A stretch of DNA of 16,158 bases from positions 1 to 16,158 of the forward strand of contig JBKPDW010000456.1 of NCBI GenBank assembly GCA_046728115.1, read 5' to 3'. The position numbers were made by a program, and so were the translations under genes. Under the pieces are notes generated by a model. That model had not been told where the DNA came from, ran no database searches, and saw only the letters and a program-made list of their open reading frames with translations. Below are positions 7,919-14,636 of the stretch, piece after piece. Within the stretch, counting starts at the first letter, position 1; each line of letters starts with the position of its first letter. This stretch comes from CAVSWN01 sp046728115. Lineage in GTDB: Bacteria > Acidobacteriota > Vicinamibacteria > Vicinamibacterales > CAVVIG01.

Positions 7919-8782
7919 TTACTGGATAACCACCTCGAGATAGGCATTGGTCCAGCAGCACTGGAAGCCGTTGCCGCCCTCACCGGATTCGTCATTCGCC
8001 TGCACTCGAAGCAGGTACTCGCCGGGAGCGGTGAACGTGGCTGTCGTGGACACCATCTCGCCCTGCGTGTGCGCGGGAATCCGGGCTTCTTTGAATGCGA
8101 CGGCGCCCGGGCCACGGAAGCCGTGAAACGACACGATGGCGACGTTCTTCGGATCCCAACCAAATGCGCCTTGCTCGCGATCCGATCCTTTCGGATCTTC
8201 CACCCAGACCTGGATCGGAATGGGGTCGCTGACTTTTCCGGTCAGTTTTGCCGAGACGCCAACCGGCGGGCCGGTCACTTTGGCGCCGCCCTGGGAGAAC
8301 GACAGCACCGGTGGCTGGTTGCCCATGCCGAGTTCCTTGAACGGCGTGATTGGATAGGCCTTGTTCAGCGTCAGGGGAACCAACTGCGTCTCTCCGTTGG
8401 AGACGATCGTCCACGTGATGGCCTTGCTCCCAAAATCCTTCGGCACCTTGATGACAAAGACGCCCCACTGGCGGCCCGTCTCGAAATGTGTAGGCTGTCC
8501 CTGATCGGGATCGCCCGGCTCGATCCTGTTGTTCGGGCCAATCGGAATATCCAGGGTTTGTTTCGAGTTGCGGTTGTAGTAGCCCACCAGCATGCTGTAC
8601 GTGCCGTCGGCGTTCTGATACCAACCTTCGTACGCGGGCGTGATGCTGGCCCCGCGCTCTCTCGCCGGATCCAGCGGCAGCGCGCTCTGGGACACCTGGG
8701 CCGTCGCCCCGATCGGAAAGCCTGCCGCAATGGCCGCGACGACGAGCGCAGCCGGGCGAAGCCCCAGGCGATGATTGACCAT
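7919..8782 (-). CDS. Exported AYEGW/GQPTHF partner protein (copy 1)
   Basis: This is a 287-residue protein of a conserved but unnamed kind. The signal peptide ends at ATA (26-28) before Gln29. The core holds AYEGW (50-54), NADGTYSM, DIPIGPNN (78-85), PDQGQPTHF (92-100) and VPKDFGSK (113-120), all shared with the protein at 10359-11348. The C-terminal region (FTAPGEYLLRVQAND, about 250-264) looks like an Ig/PKD-type beta-sandwich. It ends in NGFQCCWTNAY with a Cys pair at 275-276 that the paralogue lacks. The start at 8782 is preferred because GAGG lies 8 bases upstream. A GTG at 8806 in the same frame lies where transcription should begin. First gene of the minus operon; its constant pairing with the copper/heme protein suggests a shared periplasmic job. 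Confidence 0.8.
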   Translation of the reverse strand: MVNHRLGLRPAALVVAAIAAGFPIGATAQVSQSALPLDPARERGASITPAYEGWYQNADGTYSMLVGYYNRNSKQTLDIPIGPNNRIEPGDPDQGQPTHFETGRQWGVFVIKVPKDFGSKAITWTIVSNGETQLVPLTLNKAYPITPFKELGMGNQPPVLSFSQGGAKVTGPPVGVSAKLTGKVSDPIPIQVWVEDPKGSDREQGAFGWDPKNVAIVSFHGFRGPGAVAFKEARIPAHTQGEMVSTTATFTAPGEYLLRVQANDESGEGGNGFQCCWTNAYLEVVIQ

Positions 8783-8811
8783 AGCCATGTCCTCGTTTTC
8801 GACCACTGGAG

Positions 8812-8817
8812 ATTGTA
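8812..8817 (-). promoter_or_regulatory. -10 element of the minus-strand copper/heme operon
   Basis: On the minus strand TACAAT differs from TATAAT at one base. It predicts transcription from about 8805, leaving a leader of about 23 bases with GAGG before the ATG at 8782. The -35 position is unconvincing. Confidence 0.45.
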
Positions 8818-8863
8818 GAACAGGGCAGGCCGGGCCGGTGCGCCCGGATCGGCACCCTGTGGC

Positions 8864-8871
8864 GCACGTGC
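8864..8871. promoter_or_regulatory. GCACGTGC palindrome between divergent operons
   Basis: This perfect 8-base palindrome lies in the divergent control region, around the -35 position of the plus-strand promoter. It could be a half-site for a regulator of both operons, but eight bases can also arise by chance. Confidence 0.25.
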
Positions 8872-8882
8872 AGGTTCGGGTG

Positions 8883-8888
8883 TATATA
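8883..8888 (+). promoter_or_regulatory. Possible -10 element of the plus-strand copper/heme operon
   Basis: TATATA is the only strongly A-T hexamer upstream of the start at 8932. It would give a leader of about 37 bases containing GAGGAGG (8921-8927). No strong -35 element was found. Confidence 0.4.
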
Positions 8889-8931
8889 CGAGGTGCGCGG
8901 TCGGATCTGTAGCCCGTTGTGAGGAGGTCGA

Positions 8932-10359
8932 ATGGTCAGCGACCATCTGGCACGAATCGTCGCGGTCTGCGGCGCGACGGTTGCCGCCCCGCTGTTCGTG
9001 GGCGTGGCTACACTCGCGCAGGCACCAGCGCCCGCTGCCGACGTCACGTTCACCAGGGACATCTCGCGAATCCTGCAGCGCAGCTGCCAGCAATGCCATC
9101 ACGCGGATGGTGTCGCGCCGATGGCCCTCGTCACGTATGAAGACGTCAGGCCCTGGGCGCGCTCGATCAAGACCAGAACGGCCCTGCGGAGCCAGCGCGG
9201 CGCCATGCCCCCGTTCTTCGTCGAGAAGAACATCGGCATCCAGAAGTTCAAGAACGATCCCTCGCTGACCGACGAGGAGATCGCCAGGATCGCAAAGTGG
9301 GTTGACAGCGGCGCCCCGCGCGGCAATCCGGCCGACATGCCCAAAGCGCTGGATTTCGACGACAGCGACAAGTGGACGATTGGTGAGCCGGACCTGGTCC
9401 TGAAATCGCGCGAAGTGCTTGCCCCGGCCTCGGGACCCGACTGGTGGGGCGACATCGGTCTGGTGCCAACAGGGCTCACCGAGGACCGATACGCATCCGC
9501 GGTCGAGGTTCGCGAGATCAACGACAGTCCGCGAAGCGGCGGCACGAAGACCGTGGGCGGACGCTATGTCTTCCATCACATGACGTACTCGAGCGTGCCG
9601 ATGGGCGAGCGTGGATCGGGCGATGAACTTGCGAGCAGCTGGCCGATTCACGAGGTCGGACGCAACGCGGATGTTTTCCCGCCGGAAGCAGGGCGTCTCC
9701 TGCAGGCCAATTCCGCGCTCGCGCTGACGGCAGGCCACATTCACCCGAACGGCCGCGAGACGCACGCGCATCTCGAATTTGCGTTCAAGCTCTTTCCCAA
9801 GGGATACAAGCCGCTCTACAAACGATCCAGCCTGCGACTCGGCAACGGCATCGACATCGACGTGAAGCCGGATCAACCGAACCAGGAACTGCACGCCTAC
9901 GCCACGCTGCAGGAGCACACGAAGATCATCGCGTTCGAGCCGCATCTGCACGCTCCCGGCGTGCGCATGTGCCTCGAGGCGATCTGGGGGCACAACATCC
10001 AGACGCTGAACTGCGTCGGCTACGACCACAACTGGGTGAAGCAGTACGTCTACGAGGACGATGCGGCGCCGCTGTTGCCGAAGGGGACGATCGTGCACCT
10101 GATCGGCTTTCTGGACACGACGTCTGCGAACAAGAACCCGGCGGATCCGAGAAACTGGGCGGGCGGAGGGCGCCGATCGATCGCCAACATGTTCATCGAT
10201 CTCGGCTACTCCGTATCGCTGACAGAAGAGCAGTTTCAGGCGGAAATGGGCAGGCGCCGGAAGAACATGAAGAACCGGAACGACTACGACATCGGCTGTC
10301 CGCTGTGCTGGGCGCCGCCGCTGACAGCGGCGCCCACACCGCCGCAGGGTCAGCGCTGA
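8932..10359 (+). CDS. Cytochrome c / PHM-like type II copper monooxygenase fusion (copy 2)
   Basis: This 475-residue exported protein is a divergent paralogue of the one at 6554-7900. The signal peptide spans about residues 1-31. The heme motif is C52-QQ-C55-H56, with M64 and M92 (AMPPF) as possible axial ligands. GIQKFKND (102-109) is shared with copy 1. Copper ligands aligned to PHM are H215-H216 (in VFHHMTYS), H269 (in AGHIHPNG), H338-x-H340 (in EPHLHAPG) and M420 (in SIANMFID). LLPKGTI (381-387) is also common to both copies. A C-terminal tail with CPLCW (456-460) is absent from copy 1 and might bind metal or form a disulfide. The start has a strong GAGGAGG 4 bases upstream. Its stop codon overlaps the next start (TGATG), so the two genes are translationally coupled. 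Substrate unknown. Confidence 0.85.
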   Translation: MVSDHLARIVAVCGATVAAPLFVGVATLAQAPAPAADVTFTRDISRILQRSCQQCHHADGVAPMALVTYEDVRPWARSIKTRTALRSQRGAMPPFFVEKNIGIQKFKNDPSLTDEEIARIAKWVDSGAPRGNPADMPKALDFDDSDKWTIGEPDLVLKSREVLAPASGPDWWGDIGLVPTGLTEDRYASAVEVREINDSPRSGGTKTVGGRYVFHHMTYSSVPMGERGSGDELASSWPIHEVGRNADVFPPEAGRLLQANSALALTAGHIHPNGRETHAHLEFAFKLFPKGYKPLYKRSSLRLGNGIDIDVKPDQPNQELHAYATLQEHTKIIAFEPHLHAPGVRMCLEAIWGHNIQTLNCVGYDHNWVKQYVYEDDAAPLLPKGTIVHLIGFLDTTSANKNPADPRNWAGGGRRSIANMFIDLGYSVSLTEEQFQAEMGRRRKNMKNRNDYDIGCPLCWAPPLTAAPTPPQGQR

Positions 10360-11348
10360 TGCGATTGACACGGCGCGTGCTCCTTGACACGTCGGTTTTG
10401 GTCGTGCTCGCGCTGGTGGTTGCCCGCGCGCAGACGCGATTCACCTATTCGAGCGGGCAGAGTGTTTCACCGGCCTACGAGGGGTGGATGCCGAACGCGG
10501 ACGGCTCCTTCACGATGTACTTCGGCTACATGAACAGCAACTGGCTCGAGGAGTTCGACATTCCCGTCGGCCCGGCCAACGACCTCGAGCCCGGCGGACC
10601 CGATCAGGGACAGCCGACGCATTTCTATCCGCGCCGCAACCCGTTTCTCTTCACCATTCGCGTGCCCAGGGACTTCGGCACGAAGGAATTGACGTGGACG
10701 ATCACGACCCACGGGAAAACCGAGCGGGCGTATGCGTCGCTCAAGACCGACTACCAGATCGACAACCAGGTGATTTCGACTGAAGTCGGCGGCGACTTCG
10801 GCAGCCTGCGCGACGAGCTTCGGACGAACGTCCCGCCCGAGCTTCGAGTGCAGGGAGAAAAGCAACGCCGCGTGAAGGTCGGAGAAGCGTTGACGCTCGT
10901 GGCATTCGCGGGAGATCCCGACAACCTTCCAGCACGACGGGACGGCAAGCCGCAACCTCGACACGCGAACGGCAAGATGGAAGGTGAGGACGCACCGCTG
11001 CCAGTGGCCGTGCGGCCCGCGAACCCCTCGAACCCGTCGAACCTTCTTTATCGCCCGCCGTCCGCGATCGTGCCCTCCAGCGGACCAGGGCTCCGCCTCT
11101 CGTGGATCGTGTACCGCGGGAAGGCTGCCGGCGTGACCTTTACGCCCGACCAGATGAAGACGTGGACCGACACGCGAGCGTACGCAAACTCGCCGTGGTC
11201 GCCGCCGTACACTATTCCGTTGCCGCCGCCCGATGGGAGGTGGACGACCGAGGTCACGTTTGCGGAGCCTGGCACATACGTGCTGCGCACGGTCGTCAGC
11301 GATGGCTCGGTGTTCACGTACGACAACGTGACGGTGACCGTCAAATAG
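10359..11348 (+). CDS. Exported AYEGW/GQPTHF partner protein (copy 2)
   Basis: This 329-residue protein is a paralogue of the one at 7919-8782. The signal peptide ends at ARA (22-24) before Gln25. AYEGW (39-43), NADGSFTM, DIPVGPAN (67-74), PDQGQPTHF (81-89) and VPRDFGTK (102-109) match copy 1 closely. The C-terminal FAEPGTYVLRTVVSDG again looks like an Ig/PKD-type strand pair. The middle differs: a linker of low complexity includes NPSNPSN, written by a 9-base DNA repeat at 11020-11046. The copy 1 Cys-Cys-Trp near the end is missing. The start at 10359 is chosen because it gives the signal peptide directly and overlaps the preceding stop by one base. The frame is open further upstream, but only as an alternate reading of the copper/heme gene. 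Confidence 0.82.
   Translation: MRLTRRVLLDTSVLVVLALVVARAQTRFTYSSGQSVSPAYEGWMPNADGSFTMYFGYMNSNWLEEFDIPVGPANDLEPGGPDQGQPTHFYPRRNPFLFTIRVPRDFGTKELTWTITTHGKTERAYASLKTDYQIDNQVISTEVGGDFGSLRDELRTNVPPELRVQGEKQRRVKVGEALTLVAFAGDPDNLPARRDGKPQPRHANGKMEGEDAPLPVAVRPANPSNPSNLLYRPPSAIVPSSGPGLRLSWIVYRGKAAGVTFTPDQMKTWTDTRAYANSPWSPPYTIPLPPPDGRWTTEVTFAEPGTYVLRTVVSDGSVFTYDNVTVTVK
11020..11046 (+). repeat. Three 9-base tandem repeats inside the partner gene
   Basis: CGAACCCCT, CGAACCCGT and CGAACCTTC follow each other without a gap and encode Asn-Pro-Ser units. They sit in a linker that copy 1 of the protein does not have, which suggests expansion by slippage. Confidence 0.55.
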
Positions 11349-11391
11349 GCCGCCCATTCGAGCCGCCAGGGGCGCGCGCCTTAAAGCCGCC

Positions 11392-11484
11392 CTATCGCAA
11401 CATCTGCTCGAGCGCCGTGTGACCTTGCAGCGCGGCGATATCGGCAGGTGTGCGGCCATTCCCCATCCACCGCGGCTCGGCTGA
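11392..11484 (-). pseudogene. C-terminal remnant of an ankyrin-repeat protein
   Basis: On the minus strand, codons before the TAG at 11394-11392 read AEPRWMGNGRTPADIAALQ, followed by GHTALEQMLR. This matches the last ankyrin repeat of many bacterial proteins (TPADIAALQGH...ALEQML). Upstream, the same frame gives a Cys- and Arg-rich sequence with no ankyrin pattern. The end of the ADOP permease gene lies at 11539. No complete ankyrin gene fits, so this looks like a tail left after deletion or insertion. The rest of the 11349-11538 gap holds no other recognised feature. Confidence 0.45.
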
Positions 11485-11538
11485 CCTTCGGCAGGAGCAA
11501 GCGCTCGTCGACACACACAGCGGACGCGCAACCGCCGG

Positions 11539-14238
11539 CTATTCGGTGCGCAACGCCAGCGTCGGATCGACGTGGGTCGCGCGGCGTGCGGGCAGGTAGC
11601 TGGCCAGCCCGGCCACTGCCAGGAGCAGCGGCGGCACCAGCGAGAACGTCAGCGGATCGATGGGCGCGACACCAAAGAGCAGGCTGCGGAGCGCTTGTGA
11701 TGCGAGAGCGGCGCCCACGACTCCACAAGTGATGCCGACAATCGCCGGCCGCAGTCCCTGCATCACCACGAGACGGCTCACGTCCCCGCGCGTGGCCCCA
11801 AGCGCCATACGGATTCCGATCTCGGTCGTGCGTTGAGATACGGCGTACGACACGACGCCGAACAGGCCGACGGCGGCGAGCAGCACGGCGAGCGCCGCGA
11901 ATGCGGCGAACAACAGCATGGTGAACCGACGATCCGCAGTCGACCGCCCCATCAGCTCGTCGACCGTACGAATGCTGTAGATTGCCAGACCCGGATCGAG
12001 CCGATGAATCTCGTTGCGTACGGCTCCCACGATCGATTGCGGCTCGACCGACGTGAGCAGCAGCATGGTCACGTTGTTGTTGACGACGTCGAGCATCGGG
12101 CGATAGAGCGTCGGCGTGATCCGATCCTCGAGCGTCGGCACCACATCGCCGACGACGCCGATCACCTCGTACCGCGGGGCGGGGATGCCTTCGTTGCGCT
12201 CTCGCTGGATCTCGAAGTCGAAGAAGATCTGCTTGCCGACTGGATCTTCGCTGTCGAAGAAGGTCTTGGCCATCGAGTCGCTGATGATGATCTTGCCCAG
12301 TCGCGGATGTCCCGGGTCGAAGCCAACGCCGTCGTCCCGGACAAATGTCCGGCCTTTCAAGAGCGGAATCCCGGCAGCGCTGAAGTACTCCGGATCCACG
12401 CTTCGTTCATGAGCCGTGAAGAAACTGCCGGGCACGTACGGCCGCCCTTCGATGTAGAAAAACAGGGTGTTACAAGCGCCCGTCAGCGGCGGACACGACA
12501 CCAGGCCGGCCGATTGGACGCCCGGCAGCGCGCGCAAGCGGTCGCCGATCTCCGCGAGGCGCGCCGATCGTTGCGCGGGCGTTCGATAGTGCACGGTTGG
12601 GAGCGTCGTGTTCATCGTGATCGTGTGATCGACGCGAACACCGGGTTGCACTTCGTACAGACGAAAAAAACTGCGGAGGAGGAGTCCGGCGGCGACGAGC
12701 AGCACGAGCGACAGCATGATTTCCGCTGCAACCAGCACGTCCCGAAAGCGTCGATGCGTGGGTCCGCCGGTCGCCGATCGGTTTGCGTCTTTGAGATCGT
12801 TGGTTACTTCGGCACGCGAACCGCGAACGGCGGGAACGAGCCCAACCGCGATGCCCGTGCTGATGGACAGGACAAACGCAAACAGGAATACGAGCGGATC
12901 GAGTGGGAGCGTGCCCGTTGGCAGGATCGCGTCGGCGCCGGGCGCCCGCGCCACTAGCAGGCGCGCGATCCACACGGCCAGGATCGCGCCGGCCACACCA
13001 CCCGCAAGGCCCAACACGACGCTCTCGGTGATCAACTGCCTGACGATTCGGCCGCGGCCTGCGCCGAGGGCAGTTCGGATCCCGATTTCTCGTGCCCGCA
13101 CGACGCCTCGCGTCAGCACGAGATTCGCGATGTTCACGCACGCGATCAGCAGAACGCAGAACACGGCCGGGAGCAGTACGATGAGCGGTCTGCGCACGCC
13201 GTTCACGAGCACGTCGTGCAATGGGACGGCATGAGCGCCTTTCCCCGTGGATTCATTCGCATGACTGTTCTTGTACCGAGCGGTGATGGCGTCGATCTCT
13301 GCCCGGCCCGACTCGAACGTCACATCCGGATGCAGCCGGCCGACCACCATCAGAAAATGCAGGTCGTGCCGAATCTGCGCGGCCGGCGGGAGTGTCGTGA
13401 CCAGCGGAAGCCAGCCGTCGACATTGCGATTTGGAAACGAGAAGCTGCGAGGCATGACGCCGACAATCTGGACAGTCTCCTCGTTCAGCCTGATCGTCCT
13501 GCCGATCACGTCGGGCGATTGATGGAATTGACGTTCCCACAGGTCGTAGCCGATCACGATAACGCGCGGGGCGCCGTACCGATCCTCCTCGGGACGTGGT
13601 GATCTGCCGATAGCAGGGGACACTCGCAGCGTCGAGAACAGGTTCGCGGAGCAGGTGCAGATCATGACGCGCTGCGGCTCGAAACCAGGCGCGTCGTCGG
13701 ACAAGGTAAACGTACGCATCGTGTACGCGCTGATCGATTCGAACGCCTTCGACGACGCCTGCCAGTCGAGAAAATTGCCAGGCGCCACGCTCATCTCCTG
13801 CTCGCTGCCCGCCACGTTGCGTTCAAACAGCGAGACGAGACCGTCTGGCCGTTCGAACGGAAGCGGGCGAAGCAGAAATGCGTTCACCATGCTGAAGATG
13901 GCCGTATTGGCGCCGATACCGAGCGCGAGCGAGAGCACGGCCGTGAACGCAAACCCTGGCGACCTCCTCAGCACGCGCAGGGCATACCTGAGATCCTTGA
14001 CGAGATCCTCGGCGAGCGCGACGCGCCGCACGTCGCGACAGAGCTCCTTGGTTCCCTCCACGGACCCGAATTCGCGGCGGGCCGCGAGCCGCGCGTCGGA
14101 TTCGCTCAGGCCCGCCGCCAGGTGTTCCCGCGTCAGCTGATCGAGGTGCAGATCGACCTCGCGCTGCAAATCCGCGTCGGCGCGCGAATGGCCGAACAGG
14201 GAACGAAGGCGATTGAGGACGATCCTGGGCCGCCGCAT
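11539..14238 (-). CDS. ADOP-type orphan permease with N-terminal prefix domain
   Basis: This is a complete 899-residue membrane protein. A charged cytoplasmic prefix (about 20-80, with ADADLQREVDLHLDQLT and ARREFG) is typical of the longer ADOP proteins. A first membrane segment (98-120) and a periplasmic MacB-like domain follow. The first FtsX core carries REIGIRTALGAGRG from 383. A second periplasmic domain leads to the last core, with TEIGIRMALGATRG from 805. The end is VDPTLALRTE. The start at 14238 has GGAGG 4 bases upstream, and this site overlaps the TAG stop of the PadR gene. Only 8 bases separate the two genes, so they should be co-transcribed and translationally coupled. PadR very likely controls it. 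The frame is open to 14397, but only as an alternate reading of padR. No ATPase partner lies nearby. Confidence 0.93.
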   Translation of the reverse strand: MRRPRIVLNRLRSLFGHSRADADLQREVDLHLDQLTREHLAAGLSESDARLAARREFGSVEGTKELCRDVRRVALAEDLVKDLRYALRVLRRSPGFAFTAVLSLALGIGANTAIFSMVNAFLLRPLPFERPDGLVSLFERNVAGSEQEMSVAPGNFLDWQASSKAFESISAYTMRTFTLSDDAPGFEPQRVMICTCSANLFSTLRVSPAIGRSPRPEEDRYGAPRVIVIGYDLWERQFHQSPDVIGRTIRLNEETVQIVGVMPRSFSFPNRNVDGWLPLVTTLPPAAQIRHDLHFLMVVGRLHPDVTFESGRAEIDAITARYKNSHANESTGKGAHAVPLHDVLVNGVRRPLIVLLPAVFCVLLIACVNIANLVLTRGVVRAREIGIRTALGAGRGRIVRQLITESVVLGLAGGVAGAILAVWIARLLVARAPGADAILPTGTLPLDPLVFLFAFVLSISTGIAVGLVPAVRGSRAEVTNDLKDANRSATGGPTHRRFRDVLVAAEIMLSLVLLVAAGLLLRSFFRLYEVQPGVRVDHTITMNTTLPTVHYRTPAQRSARLAEIGDRLRALPGVQSAGLVSCPPLTGACNTLFFYIEGRPYVPGSFFTAHERSVDPEYFSAAGIPLLKGRTFVRDDGVGFDPGHPRLGKIIISDSMAKTFFDSEDPVGKQIFFDFEIQRERNEGIPAPRYEVIGVVGDVVPTLEDRITPTLYRPMLDVVNNNVTMLLLTSVEPQSIVGAVRNEIHRLDPGLAIYSIRTVDELMGRSTADRRFTMLLFAAFAALAVLLAAVGLFGVVSYAVSQRTTEIGIRMALGATRGDVSRLVVMQGLRPAIVGITCGVVGAALASQALRSLLFGVAPIDPLTFSLVPPLLLAVAGLASYLPARRATHVDPTLALRTE

Positions 14239-14246
14239 AGCGCCTC

Positions 14247-14576
14247 CTACGCGTTGTCGATGAGCAGGCGCACGGCCGAGGAGAGCCGATCCCAGCTTTT
14301 CAGCTCGCGGTCGAGTTGTCTCCTGCCATCGCGCGTGAGCGCGTAGAACTTGGCCGGACGTCCGAGATCGGACTCCTTCCATTCCGCCCGGATCCATCCC
14401 TGCTGCTCGAGGCGGTGCAGGGCCGGGTAGAGCGAGCCCTGTCCGACCGACAGGATGTCACCCGAGAGAATCTGAATCCGTTTCGAGATGCCCCAGCCGT
14501 GCAGCGGCTCCCGCGCGATGGTCTTCAGGATGAGCAGGTCGAGCGTTCCTTGCAGGAGATCCGACGGCTTCGGCAT
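14247..14576 (-). CDS. PadR-family transcriptional regulator
   Basis: This 109-residue protein matches the short PadR regulators that accompany ADOP permeases in Acidobacteriota. The winged helix-turn-helix fills residues 7-85. LLQGTLDLLILKTI (7-20), HGWGI (26-30), GSLYPALHRLEQQGWI (47-62) and GRPAKFYALT (72-81) are all classic PadR positions. A short C-terminal helix (86-105) would serve for dimerisation. PadR proteins usually repress and are released by a ligand or stress. The gene lies directly before the ADOP permease at 11539-14238. It starts with GAGG 6 bases upstream, inside a repeat that probably serves as its own operator, so autoregulation is likely. The signal it responds to cannot be inferred. 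Confidence 0.93.
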   Translation of the reverse strand: MPKPSDLLQGTLDLLILKTIAREPLHGWGISKRIQILSGDILSVGQGSLYPALHRLEQQGWIRAEWKESDLGRPAKFYALTRDGRRQLDRELKSWDRLSSAVRLLIDNA

Positions 14577-14581
14577 GCGAC

Positions 14582-14597
14582 ACCTCGACTATCGACA
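14582..14597 (-). promoter_or_regulatory. Probable PadR operator, promoter-downstream copy
   Basis: ACCTCGACTATCGACA (plus strand) is repeated exactly at 14603-14618. Its core TCGACTATCGA is a near-perfect palindrome. This copy covers the expected transcription start and the GAGG ribosome-binding site of padR, so a bound protein could block both initiation and elongation. Confidence 0.55.
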
Positions 14598-14627
14598 ATC
14601 ATACCTCGACTATCGACACTCTCGCAA
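14598..14627 (-). promoter_or_regulatory. padR-permease promoter
   Basis: On the minus strand TTGCGA (14627-14622) and TATGAT (14603-14598) are separated by 18 bases. The -10 differs from consensus at one base and the -35 at two. Transcription should start near 14591, between the TGA of the third permease gene (14637) and the padR start, so padR does not depend on the gene before it. Confidence 0.55.
14603..14618 (-). promoter_or_regulatory. Probable PadR operator, spacer copy
   Basis: This is the second exact copy of the 16-base sequence, 21 bases from the first. That is two helical turns, so both sites lie on the same face of the DNA. It fills the spacer between the -35 and -10 elements. 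Confidence 0.55.
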
Positions 14628-14636
14628 ATCGGCGTG

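Noticed and set aside
8783..8806. GTG start at 8806 for the partner protein
   Set aside because: The predicted transcription start from TACAAT is at about 8805, so the GTG would not be in the mRNA. The ATG at 8782 has GAGG at the right distance.
6491..8818. Very long plus-strand open frame (775 codons) across two minus-strand genes
   Set aside because: It runs opposite two recognisable exported proteins and has a low-complexity, Arg/His-rich translation. No start site or domain supports it.
8371..10371. Long minus-strand open frame (666 codons) opposite the second copper/heme gene
   Set aside because: It spans the divergent promoter region and reads antisense to a gene with heme and copper motifs. 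No family was recognised in it.
11371..11380. GGCGCGCGCC palindrome as a terminator between convergent genes
   Set aside because: The 10-base palindrome has no usable loop and no T run follows it, and such runs are common by chance in this GC-rich DNA.
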